Assembly: GCA_947502355.1 (NCBI GenBank)
Contig: CANMZP010000030.1
Location: forward strand, 1-54,426
Source: an uncultured Thalassotalea sp.
Lineage (GTDB): Bacteria > Pseudomonadota > Gammaproteobacteria > Enterobacterales > Alteromonadaceae
DNA length: 54,426 bases
Direction: 5' to 3'
Below, in pieces: positions 19,498 through 27,975 of the stretch. Made by a program: the position numbers and the translations under genes. Numbering within the stretch: position 1 is the stretch's first letter; each line of letters opens with the position of its first letter. The notes under the pieces were generated by a model. The model was not told the origin of the DNA. It searched no databases and saw only the letters and a program-made list of their open reading frames with translations.

Positions 19498-19557
19498 GAA
19501 ATAATCTAGATCTCATATAACAACGTATGAATATTTAAATTAATAAAGGCGCACAAT

Positions 19558-19734
19558 ATGTTTTCAATATTTAAAAGAGATCCGATTAAGAAACTGAATA
19601 AACGGCACGAACAAAAGCTGGAACAAGCGATGCATGCTCAACGAAATGGCGATATTAAAGGTTATGCATTATTAAGTGTTGAGGCAGATGAGATAGAAAA
19701 TGAGATCAAGGCAATACAAGCATCAATCGAATAG
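19558..19734 (+). CDS. DUF6435 family microprotein
   Basis: A 58-residue protein with N-terminus MFSIFKRDPIKKLNKRHEQK, then LEQAMHAQRNGDIKGYALLS and a charged helix ending IKAIQASIE. The pattern (short FKxDPxKKL start, LEEAMxAQRNGDI) matches the small DUF6435 family of gammaproteobacteria as I recall it. It is predicted to be an all-helical cytosolic protein of unknown function. AAAGG precedes the ATG by 8 nt. The gene stands alone, downstream of the octanucleotide repeat and converging with the S8 protease gene. Confidence 0.8.
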   Translation: MFSIFKRDPIKKLNKRHEQKLEQAMHAQRNGDIKGYALLSVEADEIENEIKAIQASIE

Positions 19735-19813
19735 GGCTAGAAAATTAACTTGCTTGATCATGGAATGGTGAAATTAAGAAGACTCCAGACTAGTTTATTG
19801 GGATAGGTTAAAA

Positions 19814-19841
19814 GCAAAAAAAGTCCAAGCACATTGGACTT
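19814..19841 (-). terminator. Terminator of S8 protease gene
   Basis: The 8-bp stem AAGTCCAA / TTGGACTT has a 5-nt loop and is followed on the minus strand by a run of Ts (A-run 19815-19822 on the plus strand). It lies 60 bp after the stop codon of the S8 protease at 19901. Confidence 0.85.
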
Positions 19842-19900
19842 GGACTACATTAAAGTTCATTTAACCTATCTTATTATCAGGTTTTAAAGGTTTGATAATA

Positions 19901-22900
19901 TTATTTTTTGTTTAAATGAGTAACTTGTTTTAAGCGTATCAATAACATTAAACAAGCTAATAAAGCGCCACCTAAACTTCCTCCACTTTTGTTCGGTGAC
20001 GGCTCTGGTGGTAGTGGCACTGGAATAGGTGCAGATTCAACAGAGATTGTAAATGATGTGCTAATCTCATCTGTGCCATCACTGGCAATAATTAACACGG
20101 TATAGATACCTTCTTTATTAATTTCACCAACCAGCTTCATGTCTTCAATTCTTAAGCCGTCTAGGCCTTCGACTCGATATGTTAGAAGATCATTGTCTGT
20201 ATCTGTAAATACACCCGTTAAGTCCACTGAAATATTAACCGTTGAGTTGCTATCTAATTGCAACTCAAGATCTGTAATTTCTTTGTCTTGTTGTGGTGGA
20301 GAATTAATAAATTGGTTTTCACCGCCAACTACTTTAATCAGTGTCGATCCGATATTGCGTTTGAATACGGCAGAAGAGCCTAATTCTAGTAAGCCATAAT
20401 ACGTTTGGCCTTCAACTAAAGGAGTTACTTTGTCATCATCGTTTAAATAACCATTAACCGAAAGTTCTACATCAAATGTTTCACCTTTATTAACGGTTGT
20501 GGGCGAGTTGATTTCTAAAGTAGAGTTGCTGTTATAAGGGATACTAGTGATTTCAAGTGAGATATCATCAGGCTCACCAGCGTTTGTACCACTGAAGTTA
20601 TGTACTGCTATCCAATAGCTTCCAGTACGTGGTGTTTCAATAACACAACGCTCTTTTGAATCGATAGCACCACTTAGACAAACCAAACCAAAATTCATTT
20701 CACTCGTATCAACCATGCCATCATTGTTCATATCCAGACCAACGTATAAATCGGCATCTGGCGCAGTTGTGCCAGTGATTTCAACAATCAAGCGTTTAGT
20801 ATATGGTTTGACAACAAGTTGTTGAGTAAACAAGGTATCGGGATTCATGGTTGGTGATGTCTGTTCGGGACCTTCAGCACTACCAATAGCATTTCCGGTG
20901 TAGCTTGTAGCTTTATACAATCCAAAACTTTGAGATTGTAAATCATTACTACCAGAGCTTGTGATGTCAGTGATAGCAATAACATTATTTACATTATTAA
21001 TATTGGCACTTACCTCTTCAATAACCTTACCTGCAGAAAAAGCGATAGTTGCTTGAAAATGGGTGTCACTCATTTTGTTATTAGCATTATTAAGAACAAC
21101 ATAGCCATGTACCCACTCGTCTTGCAATTCTATGTCGGCCTCAGCTGTAAAGGTTAATTCTTGGTATTCTCCGGCTTTTAAGCTAAAGCTAGAAGGGCTA
21201 ACCGATATTGAAAATCCTGGGTTAAGATAATTGTAATCGGCAGTCCAAGAGCTATCTTCAACTGCTTTTACCGTTCGCGTCCAAGTACAAGTTGCAATAC
21301 ATTTTTCCTTTACTATAGAAGTTGTGTTGAGCAATGAAGGGTCACCTTCTTCAAAAGGATCTGCTATTAGGTATTCTTCCGTGCTGATATCCAACAGTAA
21401 GCCTGCATTTATGGCGTTATGTACTCGAATACTGCCGGCACCTTGATCAAAGAAATCAGAGCGCTGAGTAATCCCATCACGATCATCATCTTTATAAGTA
21501 ACCTGATGCGCAGTTGACATAATTGCCGATTGAACTTCTGCTGGTGTCCAATCAGGATGCGTAGCAGTCATCAAAGCCAGTGCACCAGCAACGTGTGGAC
21601 TCGACATTGAAGTACCACTAAGCATACTAAATTCGACGCCATTGTCATCGTTAGTAAATGGCGTATCTTCAGCATAGGCAGCATAAATATCAACGCCTGG
21701 CGCGGCAATATCAGGTGAGAAGATATTCTTGTATGGCAGGTTTGGCCCACGTGAGGTAAATATGCCTGCAATATCAGCTTTGCTGTAATCATGGATTAGT
21801 TCAGAGGTATTGATGGTTGCCATATGATCAACGCCAGTGGCTAGCCAATTAGTGAGCGTTTCGCCTGAGTCGATATCAATATGGATGGCTGGAAGCAAGT
21901 GAGTATCTGCATGCAGGGTGTTGGCTTCTTCATCCACATTCATCAAAATAAGGCCACCAGCTCCACCTTCTTTTACATTCAAGCCTTTTCGTACTCTGGC
22001 TATTAGACCACGCTCACAAACAACAATTTCACCGGCAAAAGTGTTTTCTGCAAATGGCGCAAGACAGCCTGCATCGCCATAGTCTTCGGCCAAAACGATT
22101 TTACCGGTATATTCCTTACTGGCACTTTTTCCTTCGATGGCTTGAGTTGGTGGGTTTTCGCCGCCGGAAAAATTATCTAATGTAATGTCACTAAAACTGC
22201 GACTGTGAGTATAAGCTGCGACGGTTGTGACCCAAGGCGCATTGCCTGGAGCGCCAATAGTTGATGCTTGCGGGCCACTGTTACCAGCAGATGTAGCAAT
22301 ATGTAGGCCGGCGTCGCGGGCGCTGAGAAAGGCAAGTGCATCGGTTGAATTCCAAGGGCTTCGAGCCCCCCCGCCAACAGAATAGTTTAGGACGTTAACG
22401 CCATTTTCTATGGCATGTTCAATTGATCTGACTGTTAATTCAGGGTAACAAGAGCCTTGATCGTCACATACTTGGTACGAGACGATATTGGCATGAGGAG
22501 CAACACCACTAATTTGGCTAAATTGAAAATCTGTTTCTCCGGTAATTGGACCTTGATCGTCCTCAACAGATAAGTAAAAATTTACGTCTTTTACTACGTT
22601 GCCAGCCGCAGTTGAAGCAACATGGCTACCATGCCCTTGAAAGTCATAACCTATGGTGACTTTATCTTCAATATCTTCAAAATTATCATTTACAATCGTT
22701 GGACGAATATTAATAATTTCTGGGTAACTGATAATACCAATTAATTTATCATTACAAAACTTGGCAAAGCGCTGGCAGTCCCCTAAATAATTATCTTTGC
22801 CAAGTGGATTTGTATGGTCAAAACCATCTCCGCCAATATCAGCAAAAGACGGGTGTGTCGCATTGATGCCAGTATCAATTATGCCGACAACGATCCCTTC

Positions 22901-23485
22901 ACCTTGCGTACCTTGATGGTCATTAACACCTGACCAAACTTTTTTGGCACCAATAAATTCGGGACCTGTGTCGCTCGTAATATAATGAAGACCAATTTTT
23001 TCAACCGTTTTTACATCGCCATGCTTTGCTAATATTTTCGCTTCTGTAGGCGTTAACTCAGTCGCAAATGCATTCAACACAATGTTGTAGCGATGCTTCA
23101 CATCTAAAGTTCGATTTAGCAAGCTATTCGCTTGGTTAATGACGCTGTTTTGTTTTTGTTGCAAGTATGACTTATATTGCAAACTGACCGATGAATGAAC
23201 ATCCAGTACGCCTTTGTTAGTGACGTTCTTGACGCGATTATTTACGCCGCTGATGCTGGTTGCAGGAAAAGATAATAAATCACCTTGATAATTGGCCAAA
23301 CTTGGATCGTTTAACACGACATAATACATAGAATCAGAGCGAACTTTTCTCGCTTGATTCATTTTTAATTTTTCTTTACCTGGTTCGATTTGATTTGTTT
23401 TATTTGCATCATCGGTTGCTGCCGCAACTGAAAAACTTAATGAGCAACCAACTAATACGGCTAAGCTAGCTTTATTAAAGTTCAT
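19901..23485 (-). CDS. Secreted S8 subtilisin-like protease with PA insert
   Basis: An exported serine protease of 1194 residues. Signal peptide: residues 1-23. An inhibitor I9-like propeptide covers about residues 50-170. The catalytic triad is complete: D204 in VVGIIDTGI, H285 in GHGSHVAST, S626 in LSGTSMSSPHVAG, with the oxyanion Asn in SAGNSG. A PA domain is inserted between His and Ser (residues about 440-560). After the catalytic domain come Fn3/Ig-like and pre-peptidase-like segments and a cadherin-like domain. The C-terminus has a GlyGly-CTERM-like tail: SGGSLGGALLACLMLLIRLK, a glycine stretch, TM helix and basic end. Such tails are substrates of rhombosortase in type II secreting bacteria. 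It lies 67 bp downstream of the catalytically dead paralogue, with a hairpin between them. Confidence 0.93.
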   Translation of the reverse strand: MNFNKASLAVLVGCSLSFSVAAATDDANKTNQIEPGKEKLKMNQARKVRSDSMYYVVLNDPSLANYQGDLLSFPATSISGVNNRVKNVTNKGVLDVHSSVSLQYKSYLQQKQNSVINQANSLLNRTLDVKHRYNIVLNAFATELTPTEAKILAKHGDVKTVEKIGLHYITSDTGPEFIGAKKVWSGVNDHQGTQGEGIVVGIIDTGINATHPSFADIGGDGFDHTNPLGKDNYLGDCQRFAKFCNDKLIGIISYPEIINIRPTIVNDNFEDIEDKVTIGYDFQGHGSHVASTAAGNVVKDVNFYLSVEDDQGPITGETDFQFSQISGVAPHANIVSYQVCDDQGSCYPELTVRSIEHAIENGVNVLNYSVGGGARSPWNSTDALAFLSARDAGLHIATSAGNSGPQASTIGAPGNAPWVTTVAAYTHSRSFSDITLDNFSGGENPPTQAIEGKSASKEYTGKIVLAEDYGDAGCLAPFAENTFAGEIVVCERGLIARVRKGLNVKEGGAGGLILMNVDEEANTLHADTHLLPAIHIDIDSGETLTNWLATGVDHMATINTSELIHDYSKADIAGIFTSRGPNLPYKNIFSPDIAAPGVDIYAAYAEDTPFTNDDNGVEFSMLSGTSMSSPHVAGALALMTATHPDWTPAEVQSAIMSTAHQVTYKDDDRDGITQRSDFFDQGAGSIRVHNAINAGLLLDISTEEYLIADPFEEGDPSLLNTTSIVKEKCIATCTWTRTVKAVEDSSWTADYNYLNPGFSISVSPSSFSLKAGEYQELTFTAEADIELQDEWVHGYVVLNNANNKMSDTHFQATIAFSAGKVIEEVSANINNVNNVIAITDITSSGSNDLQSQSFGLYKATSYTGNAIGSAEGPEQTSPTMNPDTLFTQQLVVKPYTKRLIVEITGTTAPDADLYVGLDMNNDGMVDTSEMNFGLVCLSGAIDSKERCVIETPRTGSYWIAVHNFSGTNAGEPDDISLEITSIPYNSNSTLEINSPTTVNKGETFDVELSVNGYLNDDDKVTPLVEGQTYYGLLELGSSAVFKRNIGSTLIKVVGGENQFINSPPQQDKEITDLELQLDSNSTVNISVDLTGVFTDTDNDLLTYRVEGLDGLRIEDMKLVGEINKEGIYTVLIIASDGTDEISTSFTISVESAPIPVPLPPEPSPNKSGGSLGGALLACLMLLIRLKQVTHLNKK

Positions 23486-23507
23486 TTGAAAATCCTAGTA
23501 AAAAGCA

Positions 23508-23526
23508 GGAAGCGTAAAACGCTTCC
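23508..23526 (-). terminator. Hairpin between the two minus-strand S8 genes
   Basis: GGAAGCGT / ACGCTTCC is a perfect 8-bp stem with a 3-nt loop, followed on the minus strand by TGCTTTTTAC. It lies in the 67-bp gap between the pseudoprotease gene and the active protease gene. It could end transcription of the first or lower read-through into the second. Confidence 0.6.
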
Positions 23527-23552
23527 GACTTTGTTATGAAATGAAGGTAACG

Positions 23553-26500
23553 TTATTTGCGAAAACGGAAGATGATTAAGCCCGCTAAAAGACTTAAAAA
23601 CCCAAAGCTACCACTACTTGATGAGCTTTTCTTCGTTGCCGAAACAGGCACCATCGCAGTTACTTGATGCAAACCATCGGAGGCGGTGATCATTATTTGA
23701 TATTCACCCGCTTCACTTACCATACCGCTCACTTGCGTATCGCTAATTGCTAAACTTGTGATGCCATCGGCTTCAACGCTGTAGGTCAAGGCATTACCTT
23801 CGCTTTCTGCAAACAATCCTGAAAAATCTAAGCTGAAGTTTTCGCCGTTTTTATCAATGATCATTTCAATGGTGCCAATAGCATTTAACGTATCAGCAAC
23901 AACGACAGGTGCGATATCGTTGACATTATTAAGGTACACACTAATAAGTCTCGGATTTCCTAAAGTATTGCCCTGCTGAGTCATCACTTGTACTTGATAC
24001 ATAGACTGATTTTCAAAATCCAATGCATCTGGATTGCTCACATACAGTTCATGTGTATCTTGATTTATAGCGAAGGGTGATCCAGGTAAACTATTGACAA
24101 TGTGCAAGTCATGAGATTGCCAATCTTGATCGCCGCCGGCAAAAAAGCCATTGGTATCAAGCTTAATTAAACCAACAACGGTATCTGCCAAGGCATCTTC
24201 ATTTAGCGTAAAGGATTGTCCCGCTCTGACATCGGCTAAAACACTACCGTCATAATCAATGAAACCTACGGTGCCCAATTGAAAGAAATTATCTGAGCTA
24301 CTCAACACCATAAATTCATGATTGTTATTATTTAATTCACCATTTCGCGCTGCGGCAATAGTGATTTTTTCACCGGGTTGGGCTGTGATGGTGTGTTGAA
24401 AATCAGCATCGTTAATTGATTGATCTTCAGCCAATTTAGCAAAACCAATTCGGGTAGAGCGATCTACCAAAATATCGCCACAAACCTCACCAAACATACT
24501 GATCGTACATTGATAACTGTTAGAATAATAACCGCCTTTTAAGGGATTAAATTGAGTGAGAGGTTGATATTTTTCGATCCCCGCATCTCTATCGGTTTCA
24601 ATATGAAATCCTAGGTTTTGATCAAAATCCTCAACAGAGTCTAGCTCGTGGTGAAAAAATTCTTCAATACACATTTCAGAGACAATGTTGGTGCCATCAT
24701 TGGTGAAACGAACAGGGAGTTTAGACTCGGTGTAGCGGCCATTAGGATTGGTGTAGTCAAACGTCTTATTGTAATCAATATAATAAGTTGCTGGCTGACC
24801 TTTGGCATTTAGCTGTACAAATGGTTGGTTTATTTGCTGGCTATCGTCTAGAAACGCAGCACCACCAAAGCTTTCATTCCAACCAAAGTCTAAAACAACT
24901 TGCTCATGATGTAAGTCATAATAGAAAATTGGTGGCCCAATTTTATCCATATAGTTTGCTAATGCAACATCCGCTGGTTGAAAAAGATTGACCGCAATAG
25001 ACATTTTTTTACCGGTGATATCACAACGGGCATCGTCGTAAATACCGCCACCAACAGCTTTTATTTTATGCCCAGAGACATTTTCTTTGCCTACGGGCTC
25101 ATTTGGGTTGTGAATTAATATTGGATAAGCTTCAAAGGTTGTTGGTGTTAATGAGTCATTAATGAATGTTGAAGTGTGGGCGATATATCCTGGGTATCCC
25201 CATTCATTGACTGGGTAAGCAGTATTTGCCCAGTCCATTGAGTCCCATTCTGTTTCACCTGTCTCGGTATTGAAGCCCTTATATTGAGGGTATTCCGTGG
25301 TAATAACCTGTTTATCTATGGTGGTTTCATTTCGCGCAGATACCATCCAGCCCAGATTTAAGTCTGGCAAACCTGCGCTTGCAAAAGTGATATAGCCATT
25401 AAGCTCAGTCGCTTTCAGGTTTTCATCGGTATAATCTGGTGTTGATTGTAATGGCCACTCAGGTAATTTAGTACCGTCGATGGTTATTTCAACAAGAACA
25501 TTAACAGACATATTTGCAGGAACACTAACCGTTTCCGGAAAGCTAATGTTAAGTGCATCATAGCCTGCCTTTTCACCATTAGTTTTATAACTTGCCGTGT
25601 ATGTTTGCGCCGAGTTTGAAAAATTACGCAGTGTTAGAGTTTTAAAAACTCGCTTTTGTTGCGACACTTCATGAGCGCCAAATTGAATGTACGGTTGGTA
25701 ACTGCTCTTTTCCCATATTGCGATTGGGGAGTTAACCGCCGCTTCAACATTTTCAATACCATGACCGACTAATAATAACTCAGCTGCACTACCACCTTCT
25801 TTTTCTAAAATGCCTTCTACAGAAGCTGTATTTGCAAGTAACGCTTTGATTTCAATAGATCCCAACCCCGGATTTGAACTTTTTACTACTGCCGCAGCCG
25901 CCGCAATACGTGCTGCCGCAGAAAGTGCATCGGTACGTGAGCCCATTTTATTTGCATTTTCATCAGGGTTACTGATCTTAGCTACTGGCACATCATTGGC
26001 GTAACTGACAATCTCCGGTTTTAACTCTTTGCTGCCCCTTACTGGCCCGATAGGTGACCAATCGGCAACCAAAATATCGTCACTGTCTGCTGAAGTAACT
26101 ACAGAGCCAACTGTGATTGCCGACGTAGCACCACCTTCATTAGATATCCAATTTCTTAACTTTTGTTCAGCATCGCCAACTAAACTATATTTAGCTAAAT
26201 CACCGGCATGAGTTACTATGGTTAAGCCCAAAGCAGAGGCTCTTTCGATGATTAGTTGTGAAGCTGAAGAAGAACCAACACCTCCTTGTCCAAATGGCGA
26301 TGAAAAGGCGGCGGAACCACCGGCATCTATTAAGGCAATATCTAAATGGTCACTGGTATCACCATCTTGATTTGGATCTAAAGCATGTTCAAGTGCTTTG
26401 ATAACTCTTGCGGGGTCGGGCATTATATAATCAAAACTGTTCGCATCCCAGGCACTTGGCTGTAGGTTAGATATTTTGTAAGCATGAAGTTTTGCGCCTG

Positions 26501-27398
26501 GCGCTAATTGATGAATAATACTGGCAATTTCGGTGCCCATGCCTGTTGGATATTCCCAACCATTCCAGCTTGTAAAGTTGTAATTTTGATCAATAGGATT
26601 ACCATCTTCACCATAGTTTTCGCCGGCAAAGTCGTAGCCGCCAACTATCACATTCGTTGGGAAACCATCAAAGCCATCAACACCTTCTTGAGATTCATCT
26701 TCTGGCGTACTTGGGTCGTCTTCTATCGCCGGTATTGAAGGGCTTAACGGACCATTTTCAAGGGCATCTAAATAACTACCAACCATTGGCGGTGTTTCGG
26801 GGTCGCCATCATCACCGTACTCACCACTACCACCAAAAAACTCAAGGGTATAATCAACTCCTGTTGAAATTATGGCAATATCTACGCCGCCCCCTGCATT
26901 TGCATCATTATTATATGGTTCCAGCGCTTGTACTTGCTCCTCTGAATTAGTGTCACTTAATACAGTGGTGTTGGAAACCTTTGATAGCGTTTTGACTATC
27001 TGTCTGGTATTGGCTTTATTTACTGACGCTACACCCGGTAAAGACGATAATTTATCTGTATATTCGTCGGTAACAGAGACGGTAATAAAGTTTGCTAATA
27101 AACTTGAGCTATTAATTAACTTCGCCATTGGATCCAAAGCTAACACTTGCGCAAACAATGCTTGCTGCGCTGCTATTACTTTGTTTTTTTCTACAAGGTA
27201 ATTTTGTTTACCAAGGTTAAAGTTGTTTATTGCAGGTTGGTCATTTAAATAAATGATGTACTGCGTGACGTCTTGTGTGTTGCCTGAAAAGCTTGATTTA
27301 AATTCCGTGGTATTTTGAGCAATGGCACTGCCCATAGTAGCAGTGGAGATAACAGCACTTGCTATACATACCGCTAAGACATTTTTCTTAAACATCAT
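23553..27398 (-). CDS. Subtilisin-like pseudoprotease (catalytic residues lost)
   Basis: An exported 1281-residue protein with the layout of a secreted S8 peptidase: signal peptide (residues 1-27), I9-like propeptide (about 43-135), S8-like domain (about 165-520), long beta-rich region, cadherin-like domain and a GlyGly-CTERM-like tail (SSSSGSFGFLSLLAG, then TM helix and FRFRK). The catalytic positions are all replaced. The Asp strand reads IAIISTGVD (Ser178 for Asp), the His motif reads GMGTEIAS (Met287 for His), the oxyanion Asn motif reads HAGDLA (Asp400), and the Ser motif GTSMAxPHVAG is replaced by DALSAAARIAA (Leu492 at the Ser position). The fold framework (KPEIVSYA, KSSNPGLGSIEIKALLANTA) is conserved. 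It is probably a non-enzymatic binding, chaperone or decoy partner of the neighbouring proteases. The reading frame is intact over 3.8 kb, so it is not decaying. Confidence 0.85.
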   Translation of the reverse strand: MMFKKNVLAVCIASAVISTATMGSAIAQNTTEFKSSFSGNTQDVTQYIIYLNDQPAINNFNLGKQNYLVEKNKVIAAQQALFAQVLALDPMAKLINSSSLLANFITVSVTDEYTDKLSSLPGVASVNKANTRQIVKTLSKVSNTTVLSDTNSEEQVQALEPYNNDANAGGGVDIAIISTGVDYTLEFFGGSGEYGDDGDPETPPMVGSYLDALENGPLSPSIPAIEDDPSTPEDESQEGVDGFDGFPTNVIVGGYDFAGENYGEDGNPIDQNYNFTSWNGWEYPTGMGTEIASIIHQLAPGAKLHAYKISNLQPSAWDANSFDYIMPDPARVIKALEHALDPNQDGDTSDHLDIALIDAGGSAAFSSPFGQGGVGSSSASQLIIERASALGLTIVTHAGDLAKYSLVGDAEQKLRNWISNEGGATSAITVGSVVTSADSDDILVADWSPIGPVRGSKELKPEIVSYANDVPVAKISNPDENANKMGSRTDALSAAARIAAAAAVVKSSNPGLGSIEIKALLANTASVEGILEKEGGSAAELLLVGHGIENVEAAVNSPIAIWEKSSYQPYIQFGAHEVSQQKRVFKTLTLRNFSNSAQTYTASYKTNGEKAGYDALNISFPETVSVPANMSVNVLVEITIDGTKLPEWPLQSTPDYTDENLKATELNGYITFASAGLPDLNLGWMVSARNETTIDKQVITTEYPQYKGFNTETGETEWDSMDWANTAYPVNEWGYPGYIAHTSTFINDSLTPTTFEAYPILIHNPNEPVGKENVSGHKIKAVGGGIYDDARCDITGKKMSIAVNLFQPADVALANYMDKIGPPIFYYDLHHEQVVLDFGWNESFGGAAFLDDSQQINQPFVQLNAKGQPATYYIDYNKTFDYTNPNGRYTESKLPVRFTNDGTNIVSEMCIEEFFHHELDSVEDFDQNLGFHIETDRDAGIEKYQPLTQFNPLKGGYYSNSYQCTISMFGEVCGDILVDRSTRIGFAKLAEDQSINDADFQHTITAQPGEKITIAAARNGELNNNNHEFMVLSSSDNFFQLGTVGFIDYDGSVLADVRAGQSFTLNEDALADTVVGLIKLDTNGFFAGGDQDWQSHDLHIVNSLPGSPFAINQDTHELYVSNPDALDFENQSMYQVQVMTQQGNTLGNPRLISVYLNNVNDIAPVVVADTLNAIGTIEMIIDKNGENFSLDFSGLFAESEGNALTYSVEADGITSLAISDTQVSGMVSEAGEYQIMITASDGLHQVTAMVPVSATKKSSSSSGSFGFLSLLAGLIIFRFRK

Positions 27399-27975
27399 AT
27401 TTGTGGATATCCTATTTTTTATAGTTATATTTATTTTTTACATACTTAGAAAGTTGGCTAACCTATGGATTAAAGGTCAGCTTATCCTCTGTAGAATTAG
27501 TAAATTGAACACTATAAATAGGCAATAATTTAAAGCTCACTTTTAACTCGTTTTTTCCACTTTGACTTATCTTTTTATTATCTTTTCCCTTTACATTCAG
27601 CACCATACATGGGTTTACGGTTATTTATTTGGGCTATATTAAAACCATAAAAAACAACACAAAACAGAAAAAATTAAGAAGAAATAAGAACGGGAATTTC
27701 GAATGGATTCAACACAAAGTTGGTTACGGTAAAAAGCTCATACCAATAAGTATAATTATCTGTTTTGGGATAAGTAAAAGACTATAACGAGCAGTAAATT
27801 CTGCTCGTTACGTTAAGGAAGCGTCTCTTACCCTGAATCACTTAAATCTGTTTTTGAGGGTAAGGATTGGACTGAAAATGCTGCTGATTATGTCAAGGAA
27901 AAGAGTCTTACCCTCAATCAGTTTAACCGTTTTTGAGGGTAGACTTGGACAGATAAAGTCGCCATGTAAATGTTG
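27399..27975. repeat. Intergenic region with 80-bp tandem repeat and hairpins
   Basis: No gene is visible in these 577 bp. Near the pseudoprotease the DNA is A+T rich and probably holds its promoter. At 27785-27810 TAACGAGCAG / CTGCTCGTTA forms a perfect 10-bp stem with a 6-nt loop. At 27811-27965 an imperfect 80-bp unit occurs twice in tandem (AAGGAA at 27815 and 27895, TACCCT at 27829 and 27909). Each unit holds an internal hairpin of TACCCTcAA / TTgAGGGTA type. The hairpins may end transcription from the upstream CadC-like gene. Confidence 0.7.
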
